A stretch of 64,000 bases of DNA, taken from positions 1 to 64,000 of the forward strand of contig NZ_FODD01000023.1 in assembly GCF_900110255.1 (NCBI RefSeq), written 5' to 3'. The notes under the pieces are model-generated. The model made no database searches. It worked only from the letters and a program-made list of their open reading frames with translations, and was not told the origin of the DNA. This document shows, in pieces, positions 17,579 to 24,743 of this stretch (position 1 is the stretch's first letter; each line of letters begins with the position of its first letter). Origin of the DNA: Actinacidiphila rubida (lineage in GTDB: Bacteria; Actinomycetota; Actinomycetes; Streptomycetales; Streptomycetaceae). Both the position numbers and the translations under genes were made by a program.

Positions 17579-18327
17579 TGGGCCACCGGCCTGCCGTCAC
17601 GCTGCCCCCGGCGCGCCGGCTGGTGCTGCCGGCCGTCCTCGCCGTCGCGTTCGCGGCGCTGGCCGCCGTCGTGCTCGCACGGCACGGCACACCGTACGGT
17701 GTGGACACCGGACCGCACCACTGGTCCGTGCGGCACCGGCCGCACGGCTGGGCCGTCGCGGCGCGGGCGGTGACGGCGGCGGGCACCGGGCCGTACCCGT
17801 ATCTCGCGGCGGCGGTCGGGGGCTGGCTGGGCGGCGGCCGCGACGCGCGACGCGGTGTCCCGGCCGCGCTGCTGGCCCTGCTGGCGCTGCTGGCCGGGCA
17901 GGTGCTGCGCACCGCGCTGATGCTGCTGCTGCACCGGTCCCGGCCGCCGGTCGTGGACTGGGCGGCGCACGCCTCGGGTCACGCGTTCCCGTCCGGGCAC
18001 AGTGCGTCCAGCGCGATGGCCGCGGGTGTTTTGGCCTGGGGCCTGCTGCGGACGTTCCCTGGCGCGGTGGGCCGCGTGGCCGCCTGGGCGTGCGGCGCGG
18101 TCGCCCTGCTGATCGGGCTCACCCGCGTGTACCTGGGGGTGCACTGGCCCACGGACGTGCTCGGCGCCTGGCTGTTCGCCGGCTGCTGGATGGCGGTGGT
18201 GCTGCCGGCGCTGTCCGCTTACGCGGACGGCGGCGACGGCAGCAGCGGCGACCGCATGGACGGCCCCGGCGGCGCGGCCGGCCCCGGGCGGGACGGCCGC
18301 CCGGGGACTCAGACGGACACGCCGTGA
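17578..18327 (+). CDS. PAP2-family membrane phosphatase
   Basis: 249 residues from a GTG that shares its G with the preceding TAG stop. About five to six membrane segments. The acid-phosphatase motifs are in order: HRSRPP, PSGHSAS and TRVYLGVHWPTDVLGAW, giving the conserved Arg, Ser-Gly-His and His-Asp. Relatives dephosphorylate undecaprenyl-, phosphatidate- or decaprenyl-ribose-type lipid phosphates on the outer membrane face. The last 19 bases overlap tail-to-tail with the wall-hydrolase gene on the other strand. Confidence 0.88.
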   Translation: MGHRPAVTLPPARRLVLPAVLAVAFAALAAVVLARHGTPYGVDTGPHHWSVRHRPHGWAVAARAVTAAGTGPYPYLAAAVGGWLGGGRDARRGVPAALLALLALLAGQVLRTALMLLLHRSRPPVVDWAAHASGHAFPSGHSASSAMAAGVLAWGLLRTFPGAVGRVAAWACGAVALLIGLTRVYLGVHWPTDVLGAWLFAGCWMAVVLPALSAYADGGDGSSGDRMDGPGGAAGPGRDGRPGTQTDTP

Positions 18328-19583
18328 TCGCGCAGGTATCGCAGCGGGTCGATGTCGTCGCCGTAGTCGGGGCCGGTCCTGATCTCGAAGTGCAGGTGCG
18401 GGCCGGTGACATTGCCGGTGGCGCCTGAACGCCCTATCCGCTGGCCCTCGTTGACCTGCTGGCCGGCCTTCACCGAGATCTGCGAGAGGTGGGCGTACTG
18501 GCTGTAGCGGCCGTCGGCGTGCCGGATGACGACCTGGTAGCCGTACGACCCGCCCCATCCGGCGGTGACGACCCGGCCCGCGGCCACCGAGTGGACGGCG
18601 GTGCCGGTGGACACCAGGAAGTCGACGCCGGTGTGGTAGCCGCTCGCCCAGTGGCTGCCGGACGCGTGGTACGCCGTGCCGATCGGGGCGTGTGCCACGG
18701 GGAGCGTGTATCCGCTACGTACGAGGGTGTGCGCGGGCGCCGTGTGGTGCTCCGGAGCGCGGCTCCCGCCCGGCTCGGCGGCGGGCTTGGGCTTGGGCTT
18801 CGGTTTCGTCGTGGAGGCCGGACGGACGGCCGGGGCCGGTGCGGCCTTCGCCGGGGCGGCCTCGGGCTTCGGCCGGGCGGCGGGCGACGGCACCGTCAGG
18901 TGCTGGCCGGGCAGGATCAGGTCGGGGTCGCCGCCGACGACGCCCCGGTTGTCGGCGTACAACTGCGGCCAGCCGCCGGCCACATGGTGGTCCTCGGCGA
19001 TTCCGGACAGGGTGTCGCCGGACACGACGGTGTAGTGGTCGCGGCCCGCGGGGCGAGCGGGCGCCGGGTGCGGCGACTTCGCCGGAGCCGCCGCCGGGGG
19101 CTTCGCGGGCGCCTTCGCCTGCGGGTGGGCGGCGGGCCGCGGCTTGGGGACGGTGGCGTGCGCGGTGTACGAGGCGGCCTGCACGACGTGCGAGGCGGTG
19201 GCCGCCTGCCGCGTCAGTCCGGCGCGCACCGAGCACACCGGCCAGGCGGCGGGGCCCTGGCTGCGCAGCACCCGCTCGGCGACCGCGATCTGCTGGTTCC
19301 TGGTGGCGAGGTCCGCGCGCGGCGCGTAGGCGGTGCCGCCGAAGGACTTCCAGGTGCTGGACGCGAACTGCAGCCCGCCGTAGAAGCCGTTGCCGGTGTT
19401 GATCTGCCAGTTCCCGGAGGACTCGCAGGTGGCGACCTTGTCCCACACGTCCGACGCGGCGGCGTGCGCGGTACTCAGACCCACCAGCGGCAGGGCCAGC
19501 CCGGCTCCGCTCGCGGTGACGGTCAGCGAGGCCTGCGACACCCGGCTGGGACGGTAACGGCGGTGGCGTCCGCGTAAGGGCAT
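18309..19583 (-). CDS. secreted Rpf-like transglycosylase with LysM and M23 domains
   Basis: 424 residues. ATG at 19583 follows GGAGAGG; longer readings lack a signal at the N-terminus. Signal peptide about 1-41. A resuscitation-promoting-factor/transglycosylase-like domain (about 44-115) has the catalytic Glu in TCESSGNW. Ala/Pro/Lys-rich linker, LysM peptidoglycan-binding motif (about 180-228, YTVVSGDTLSGIAE), second Lys/Pro linker, then an M23 metallopeptidase (about 310-420) with HTGVDF and HLHFEIR zinc residues. It cuts both glycan and peptide of peptidoglycan, likely during spore germination or growth. No c-di-AMP riboswitch is evident upstream, although such genes often have one. Confidence 0.9.
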   Translation of the reverse strand: MPLRGRHRRYRPSRVSQASLTVTASGAGLALPLVGLSTAHAAASDVWDKVATCESSGNWQINTGNGFYGGLQFASSTWKSFGGTAYAPRADLATRNQQIAVAERVLRSQGPAAWPVCSVRAGLTRQAATASHVVQAASYTAHATVPKPRPAAHPQAKAPAKPPAAAPAKSPHPAPARPAGRDHYTVVSGDTLSGIAEDHHVAGGWPQLYADNRGVVGGDPDLILPGQHLTVPSPAARPKPEAAPAKAAPAPAVRPASTTKPKPKPKPAAEPGGSRAPEHHTAPAHTLVRSGYTLPVAHAPIGTAYHASGSHWASGYHTGVDFLVSTGTAVHSVAAGRVVTAGWGGSYGYQVVIRHADGRYSQYAHLSQISVKAGQQVNEGQRIGRSGATGNVTGPHLHFEIRTGPDYGDDIDPLRYLRDHGVSV

Positions 19584-19655
19584 GGTTGGCGTCCTCTCCA
19601 GGACCCGGCCGGCAGTGGTCTGTGGCTGCCGAACACCCGTGTGCCGGGCGCGCCA

Positions 19656-19685
19656 AAGATAGGCCCGCGTGCCGCGGCGCCACAA
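19656..19685 (-). promoter_or_regulatory. possible promoter of Rpf-LysM-M23 gene
   Basis: Minus strand TTGTGG (19685-19680), 18-base spacer, TATCTT (19661-19656), giving a leader of about 65 bases. Confidence 0.4.
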
Positions 19686-19749
19686 GAGTGCCCGCGCGCG
19701 TACGGAACGTGACGGGGAATGGCCGCGCGCGGGCGGTGTTGACACCGGC

Positions 19750-20829
19750 GTGAGCTCCGTACTGCGCGACACGCCCTTCTCCGTGCTGGACCGCTCGCGC
19801 ACCCGCGAGGCGCCGGACGGTGGCGGTGCGGCCGCGGCGTCCGGCGCCGCGCGGGCGCGGGTGCCGGACGGGCCGCGGGCGCTGCGCGACACGGTCGCGT
19901 TCGCACGGGACGTCGAGGCGCTGGGCTACGACGGGTTCTGGGTGTCGGAGCACCACAGCGTGCCCGGCGTGGCGGGGTCGGCGCCGACCGTGCTGGCGGC
20001 GGCGGTCGCCGCGGCCACGTCCCGGATCAGGGTCGGCACCGGCGGGGTGATGCTGCCCAACCACCGGCCGCTGGTGGTGGCCGAGCAGTTCGGGGTGCTG
20101 GAGTCGCTGTTCCCCGGCCGCATCGACATGGGCATCGGCCGGTCGGTGGGCTTCACCGGCGGGATCAGGAAGGCGCTGGGCGCCGGCCGGGACGAGGCGG
20201 AGGCCGAGGCGTTCGGCGGTCGGCTGGAGGAGCTGCTGGGCTGGTTCACCGGTGGCCAGGACTCCTATCCGCAGGTGCACGCGTGGCCCGCGGAGGGCCT
20301 GCGGCCGCGACCGTTCCTGCTGGCCGTCGGGAGCGGCGCCGACCTGGCCGCCGCGCACGGCCTGCCGCTGGTGATCGGCGGCCGTCACGAGGACGCCCTG
20401 CTGCGGGCGGTGGACCGCTATCGCGACCGTTTCGTGCCCTCGCCGTGGCGGGCGGAGCCCTACGTGGTGCTGTCGGGAACCGTGGCCGTCGCCGCGACGG
20501 GTGAGCGGGCCGGGCGGCTGCTGGCGCCGGAGGCGTGGGCGACCGCCCACTCCAGGACCCACGGCGTCTTCCCCCCGCTCGCGCCCGCCGACGCGATCGC
20601 GGCGCGCACGATGACCGGGCCGGAGCGGGAGCGCTTCGAGGAGGCGCTGGAGGGTCACGTGGCCGGCACGCCCGAGGACGTCGCGAAGGCCCTGGAGTCC
20701 CTGCTGACCCGGAGTGCGGCCGACGAGTTCCTGGTCACCACCAGCACGTACGACCGGGGCGAGCTGCTGGAGTCGTACCGCCTGCTGGCCGAAGTGCTCG
20801 GCAGGGCGCCGGGTAGGGTCGTCGGATGA
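19750..20829 (+). CDS. LLM-class flavin-dependent oxidoreductase
   Basis: 359 residues from the GTG at 19750; the N-terminal VSSVLRDTPFSVLDRS aligns with the usual start of MsnO8-type members. Bacterial-luciferase-like TIM barrel with GYDGFWVSEHH, RIRVGTGGVMLPNH, QFGVLESLFPGR and GRSVGF(T)GG blocks typical of F420/FMN-dependent monooxygenases or reductases. A Gly/Ala insertion follows the first strand (about residues 22-38). First of three overlapping genes. Substrate unknown. Confidence 0.85.
   Translation: MSSVLRDTPFSVLDRSRTREAPDGGGAAAASGAARARVPDGPRALRDTVAFARDVEALGYDGFWVSEHHSVPGVAGSAPTVLAAAVAAATSRIRVGTGGVMLPNHRPLVVAEQFGVLESLFPGRIDMGIGRSVGFTGGIRKALGAGRDEAEAEAFGGRLEELLGWFTGGQDSYPQVHAWPAEGLRPRPFLLAVGSGADLAAAHGLPLVIGGRHEDALLRAVDRYRDRFVPSPWRAEPYVVLSGTVAVAATGERAGRLLAPEAWATAHSRTHGVFPPLAPADAIAARTMTGPERERFEEALEGHVAGTPEDVAKALESLLTRSAADEFLVTTSTYDRGELLESYRLLAEVLGRAPGRVVG
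20814..20819 (+). promoter_or_regulatory. internal leaderless-type -10 box
   Basis: TAGGGT inside the 3' end of the flavin oxidoreductase gene ends six bases before the ATG at 20826, so the two downstream genes may also be transcribed on their own. Confidence 0.5.
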
Positions 20830-21680
20830 CCGCATCCAAGCCGGCCGGGCTCGATGTGCGCTGGCACGCGGGCTGGCCGTCCCCCAAGCACGACCCGGCG
20901 CCCGAGATCCAGGTCCACGCCGTCGACGAGAGCACGCTGATCCTGCGGCAGAACATGTCGGTGCACTTCGAGGCGCCGTTCCTGTTCCTGCTGTTCGGCG
21001 CCGAGCGGGCGCTGCTGCTGGACACGGGGGCGACCGCCGACCCGGCGTACTTCCCGCTGCGCGCCACCGTCGACGCGGCGGTCGCGGACTGGCTGGACCT
21101 GCATCCGCACCCCTCCTACGCGTTGGTGGTCGCGCACACCCACGGGCACGGCGACCATGTCGCGGGCGACGCCCAGTTCGCCGGGCGGCCGGACACGGTG
21201 GTGGTCGGGGCGGACCTGGACGCGGTGACCGCCTTCTACGGCCTGCCCGAATGGCCGGGCGGCAGTGCGGAGTTGGACCTGGGCGGCGGCCGGGTGCTGG
21301 ACGTGCTGCCCGGCCCCGGGCACGAGCGCGCGGCGACCGTCTTCCACGACCGGCGCACGGGACTGCTGTTCACGGGCGACACCCTGTACCCGGGTCACCT
21401 CTACATCCGCGACCTCCCCGCGTACACGGCGACGGTCGACCGCCTGCTGGCGTTCTGCGAGCACCATCCGGTGACCCATCTGCTGGGCTGCCACGTCGAG
21501 ATGACGACGAAGCCCGGCGACGACTACCCGCGCGGCACCACCCACCAGCCGGACGAGCCCCCGCTGGAGATGTCCGTCGGCCACCTGCGGGCGCTGCGCA
21601 CGGCGCTGGCCGAGGCCGGCGGCCGCCCGGGCACCCATCGCTTCGACGACTTCCTGCTGCACATCGAGGACGCGGGGTGA
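20826..21680 (+). CDS. MBL-fold metallo-hydrolase
   Basis: 284 residues. The start overlaps the previous stop (ATGA). The metallo-beta-lactamase motif HTHGHGDH, the later GPGHERAATV His, GDTLYPG Asp and LLGCHVEM His complete a two-zinc site. Glyoxalase-II/YcbL-like fold, cytoplasmic, no signal. It probably hydrolyses a small ester or thioester. Overlaps on both sides tie it to a flavin oxidoreductase and an inositol-phosphate-synthase-like protein. Confidence 0.88.
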   Translation: MTASKPAGLDVRWHAGWPSPKHDPAPEIQVHAVDESTLILRQNMSVHFEAPFLFLLFGAERALLLDTGATADPAYFPLRATVDAAVADWLDLHPHPSYALVVAHTHGHGDHVAGDAQFAGRPDTVVVGADLDAVTAFYGLPEWPGGSAELDLGGGRVLDVLPGPGHERAATVFHDRRTGLLFTGDTLYPGHLYIRDLPAYTATVDRLLAFCEHHPVTHLLGCHVEMTTKPGDDYPRGTTHQPDEPPLEMSVGHLRALRTALAEAGGRPGTHRFDDFLLHIEDAG

Positions 21681-22828
21681 GCGGCACCACCGGCACGGAC
21701 ACCGGCACCGGCGCCGGCGCTGACACCGGCACCGGGAACGCGCCGGGTACGGTCAACGTCGGCATCGTCGGGGTCGGCAACTGCGCCTCGTCCCTGGTGC
21801 AGGGCGTGGAGTTCTACCGGGGCGCGCCCGCGGGCACGGCGGGACTGCGGCATCCGGTGTGCGCGGGGTACGCCGTCGGTGACGTCCGGTTCACCGCCGC
21901 CTTCGACGTCGACACCGGCAAGACCGGCAGGGACCTGTCGGAGGCGATCTGGGCGGCGCCGAACAACGCGCGTGCGTTCGCCGACGTGCCGTACCTGGAC
22001 GTCCCGGTGACGGAGGGCGCGCTGGGCGACGGAGTCGGCCGCAGCGCCTCCGGCCGGCTCGAGGCGCGCGGCGCCGCCTCGGCCGAGGACGTCGCGGAGC
22101 GGCTGCGCGCGTCCGGCACGCACGTCCTCGTCAACTTCCTTCCGGTGGGCAGCCAGTCGGCATCGGAGCTGTACGCGCGCGCCGCGCTGCTGGCCGGGTG
22201 CGCGTTCGTCAACTGCATGCCCGCGGTGATCGCGCGGTCGGCCCCGTGGGCGCGGGCCTTCGCCGAGGCCGGGCTGCCGCTCGCCGGCGACGACCTGAAG
22301 AGCCAGTTCGGCGCGACGCTGGTCCACCGGGCGCTGCTGGAGGTGCTGGAGCGCAACGGCGTCGCCCTGCACAGCACGTACCAGTTGCTGGGCGGCGGCA
22401 ACATGGACTTCCTCAACCTGCAGGACCCCGAGCGGATGGCCTCCAAGAAGGCGACGAAGACGCAGGGCGCGACGGCCGGCAGCGGCTCTGGTCCGGGCGC
22501 GCGCGGACCGCGGATGCATGTGGGGGCGGACTTCATCCCGTTCCTCGGCGACCGCAAGGTGGCCTTCATCCGCGTCCAGGGCGAGGCGTTCGGCGGCACG
22601 CCCGTCGAGGTCGACCTGCGGATGGAGGTGGACGACTCGCCGAGCGCGGCGGGCAACGTCCTGGACGCCGTGCGCTGGATGAGGGCCGCGATGGACCGCG
22701 GGATCGGCGGTGTGGTGGACCCGGTCTCCGCGGAGCTGATGAAGGCCGCACCGGTGCCGCTGGACGACGAGGCGGTCGCGGCGGGCCTGCGCGGGCTGTC
22801 CGGCGACGGCGGTGCGGCGGCGGGCTGA
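21677..22828 (+). CDS. myo-inositol-1-phosphate synthase-like protein
   Basis: 383 residues from a GTG overlapping the previous stop. After a low-complexity Thr/Gly leader (about 1-24) comes the Rossmann loop GIVGVGNCASSL and the family blocks NNARAF(A)DVP, GDDLKSQFGAT, STYQLLGGGNMDFLNL, KK.TKTQG and HVGADFIPFLGDRKVAFI. Family members make inositol 1-phosphate from glucose 6-phosphate using NAD. Lengths near 360 are normal for actinobacteria; the long N-terminal tail and the segment TAGSGSGPGARGP near residue 270 are extra. It may be a paralogue with a changed product rather than the housekeeping enzyme. Confidence 0.82.
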   Translation: MSGTTGTDTGTGAGADTGTGNAPGTVNVGIVGVGNCASSLVQGVEFYRGAPAGTAGLRHPVCAGYAVGDVRFTAAFDVDTGKTGRDLSEAIWAAPNNARAFADVPYLDVPVTEGALGDGVGRSASGRLEARGAASAEDVAERLRASGTHVLVNFLPVGSQSASELYARAALLAGCAFVNCMPAVIARSAPWARAFAEAGLPLAGDDLKSQFGATLVHRALLEVLERNGVALHSTYQLLGGGNMDFLNLQDPERMASKKATKTQGATAGSGSGPGARGPRMHVGADFIPFLGDRKVAFIRVQGEAFGGTPVEVDLRMEVDDSPSAAGNVLDAVRWMRAAMDRGIGGVVDPVSAELMKAAPVPLDDEAVAAGLRGLSGDGGAAAG

Positions 22829-23148
22829 GCCGAGGGGACCGCCGGCCGGGCACGCGACCGGCCCTTCACGCGACCGCCCGACATCCGACCGCCGCGGACC
22901 CCACTACCGCGCACCCCGGCACCCGGCGGCCCGCACCCGCCCCGGCCTGCGGCGTGCTGACGGGCCCTCACCCTGGCTCCCGAGCACCGCCGGCCGCTCT
23001 CCCGGCGGCCGTCCCGGCACCGATCCGGGAGGGGATGTGACGGCGTGTCGGCTTGCCCCGACGGGTCGTCAGCGTCCCGCACGCCGGACCTCATCCGGAT
23101 GGCGCCCGCCACCGCGCCAGGCCACGGAGGCGTTCATACGGTAATCGC
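22829..23148. other. intergenic stretch before carboxypeptidase gene
   Basis: 320 bases. Opens with a GC-rich run containing no clean terminator. A GGAGG at 23126-23130 is too far (18 bases) from the ATG to be its ribosome site. The only clear signal is the TACGGT box near the right end. No gene is supported. Confidence 0.5.
23137..23142 (+). promoter_or_regulatory. leaderless-type -10 box, carboxypeptidase
   Basis: TACGGT ends six bases before the ATG at 23149. Confidence 0.5.
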
Positions 23149-24519
23149 ATGAATGCCTTCCGTCCCCCATTTCACCGCTCGATCCTGGCTCTGACCAGGC
23201 CGTTTCCCCGCACCGCCGCGACCTTGGCCGCCGCGTGCGGGCTGTGCGCTCTGTCCGTGGTGCCCACCGCCGGCACGGCCGCCGCCGAGGACGGCGGCGG
23301 GCACGGCTCGCAGGGATCCCCGTCCTCCGTCGCGATGGCCGGGGGCGGCGCGCTGCTCTTCGAGTCCGGCGTCCAGGCGGAACCGGACGCGGGTGTGCCC
23401 GACCCGCCGTCCGGCATCTCCGCACTGTCCTGGCTCGTGTCGGACGCGACCACCGGGCAGGTGCTGGCCGCCAAGAACGCCCACCGCCAGCTGCCGCCCG
23501 CCTCGACCCTCAAGACCCTGTTCGCGGACACCGTCCTGCCGCGCTTCTCCCGCGAGACGACCCACAAGGTCACCGACGCGGACCTGGCGGGCATCGGCGC
23601 GGGCAGCAGCCTGGTCGGCATCCAGGTGGGGCAGACCTACACGGTCGCCGACCTGTGGCGCGGGGTCTTCCTCGCATCGGGCAACGACGCCGTCCACGTG
23701 CTCGCCCACATGAACGGCTCGGTCGCGGAGACCGTCAGCGACATGCAGGCCAAGGCCAGGATGCTCGGCGCGAACGACACCCACGTCGTCTCGCCGGACG
23801 GCTACGACGCGGAAGGGCAGGTGTCGTCGGCGTACGACCTGGCCGTGTTCGCCCGCGCCGGCCTGCAGAACACCGACTTCGCCGAGTACTGCTCCACGAA
23901 GGACGCCGACTTCCCCGGCGGCTACGACGCGCACGGCAACTACGTCCAGTCGTTCGGCATCCAGAACACCAACCGGCTGCTGACCGGCGCCAAGGGTGTG
24001 ACGCCCTACCCCGGGCTGGTCGGCGTGAAGAACGGCTACACCACCAACGCCGGCAACACCCTGATCGCCGCGGCCCGCCACAACGGCCGCACGCTCATCG
24101 CGACCGTGATGAACCCTCAGTCCGGCATCCAGAACGCCGTGTACGACGAGGCGGCGAAGCTCCTCGACTGGGGATTCGAGGCGGCGGGGCAGACCACGTC
24201 GGTGGGCACGCTCAACACCGTGCGGTCCGCGGCGCTGCAGGACGCCACCGGTTCGGCGGCGGAGCCGGACCGGCAGGCCGGTCAGGCGGAGCAGCCGCGA
24301 GCGGCCGGGCACACCGGAAGCGCGGGCACCCCCGCCGCGACGGGGCGCGCGGACGAGGCCGCGGAGGCGGCCACCCCGCGCGACCAGCCGGTGTCACCGG
24401 CCTCCGCCAAGTCCTCGACGACGTCGGCGACGGCCTGGTACATCGGCGGCGGCCTGGCCGTCGTGGCCGTGGTGTCCGTCGTGGTGCTGCGCCGACGGCA
24501 CAGCGCCAAGGCGCGCTGA
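23149..24519 (+). CDS. D-alanyl-D-alanine carboxypeptidase (S11), membrane anchored
   Basis: 456 residues. Signal peptide about 1-46. Penicillin-binding motifs: SxxK as Ser119-Thr-Leu-Lys122, SGN as 176-178, and the third motif as Lys293-Asn294-Gly295 instead of the usual KTG. After the catalytic domain (about 90-370) an Ala/Gln/Thr-rich linker leads to a C-terminal membrane segment (about 430-448) with a basic RRRHS tail, so it is anchored by its C-terminus. It trims the stem pentapeptide of peptidoglycan on the outer face. No downstream partner in the same operon. Confidence 0.93.
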   Translation: MNAFRPPFHRSILALTRPFPRTAATLAAACGLCALSVVPTAGTAAAEDGGGHGSQGSPSSVAMAGGGALLFESGVQAEPDAGVPDPPSGISALSWLVSDATTGQVLAAKNAHRQLPPASTLKTLFADTVLPRFSRETTHKVTDADLAGIGAGSSLVGIQVGQTYTVADLWRGVFLASGNDAVHVLAHMNGSVAETVSDMQAKARMLGANDTHVVSPDGYDAEGQVSSAYDLAVFARAGLQNTDFAEYCSTKDADFPGGYDAHGNYVQSFGIQNTNRLLTGAKGVTPYPGLVGVKNGYTTNAGNTLIAAARHNGRTLIATVMNPQSGIQNAVYDEAAKLLDWGFEAAGQTTSVGTLNTVRSAALQDATGSAAEPDRQAGQAEQPRAAGHTGSAGTPAATGRADEAAEAATPRDQPVSPASAKSSTTSATAWYIGGGLAVVAVVSVVVLRRRHSAKAR

Positions 24520-24540
24520 CGCGGGCCGCGGCACTCCGCG

Positions 24541-24573
24541 GGCCGGCCGTCGCCCCGGTGGCGGCGGCCGGCC
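24541..24573 (+). terminator. terminator after carboxypeptidase
   Basis: 14-base stem (GGCCGGCCGTCGCC with GGCGGCGGCCGGCC, one T-G wobble) and five-base loop, 22 bases after the stop. Confidence 0.65.
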
Positions 24574-24743
24574 GGCGGCGCCCGGACGGCGGGTACGGCG
24601 ACCGCCCCGCGTCGGGCCCGCGCGCCAGGGGAACCGCCGCGGTGACGTGGCCGTTCACCCGGCGATAAGGTCGGTTGCCCGGCTGCTTCCGGGCAGGTGG
24701 TGCCACCGGCCCGCCGTCCGCGCCGAGAGGGAGCCGCCAGCGC

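Noticed and set aside
19584..19680. c-di-AMP (ydaO-type) riboswitch upstream of the wall hydrolase
   Set aside because: Such switches often precede rpf genes in Streptomyces, but the leader is only about 65 bases and lacks the conserved ydaO blocks.
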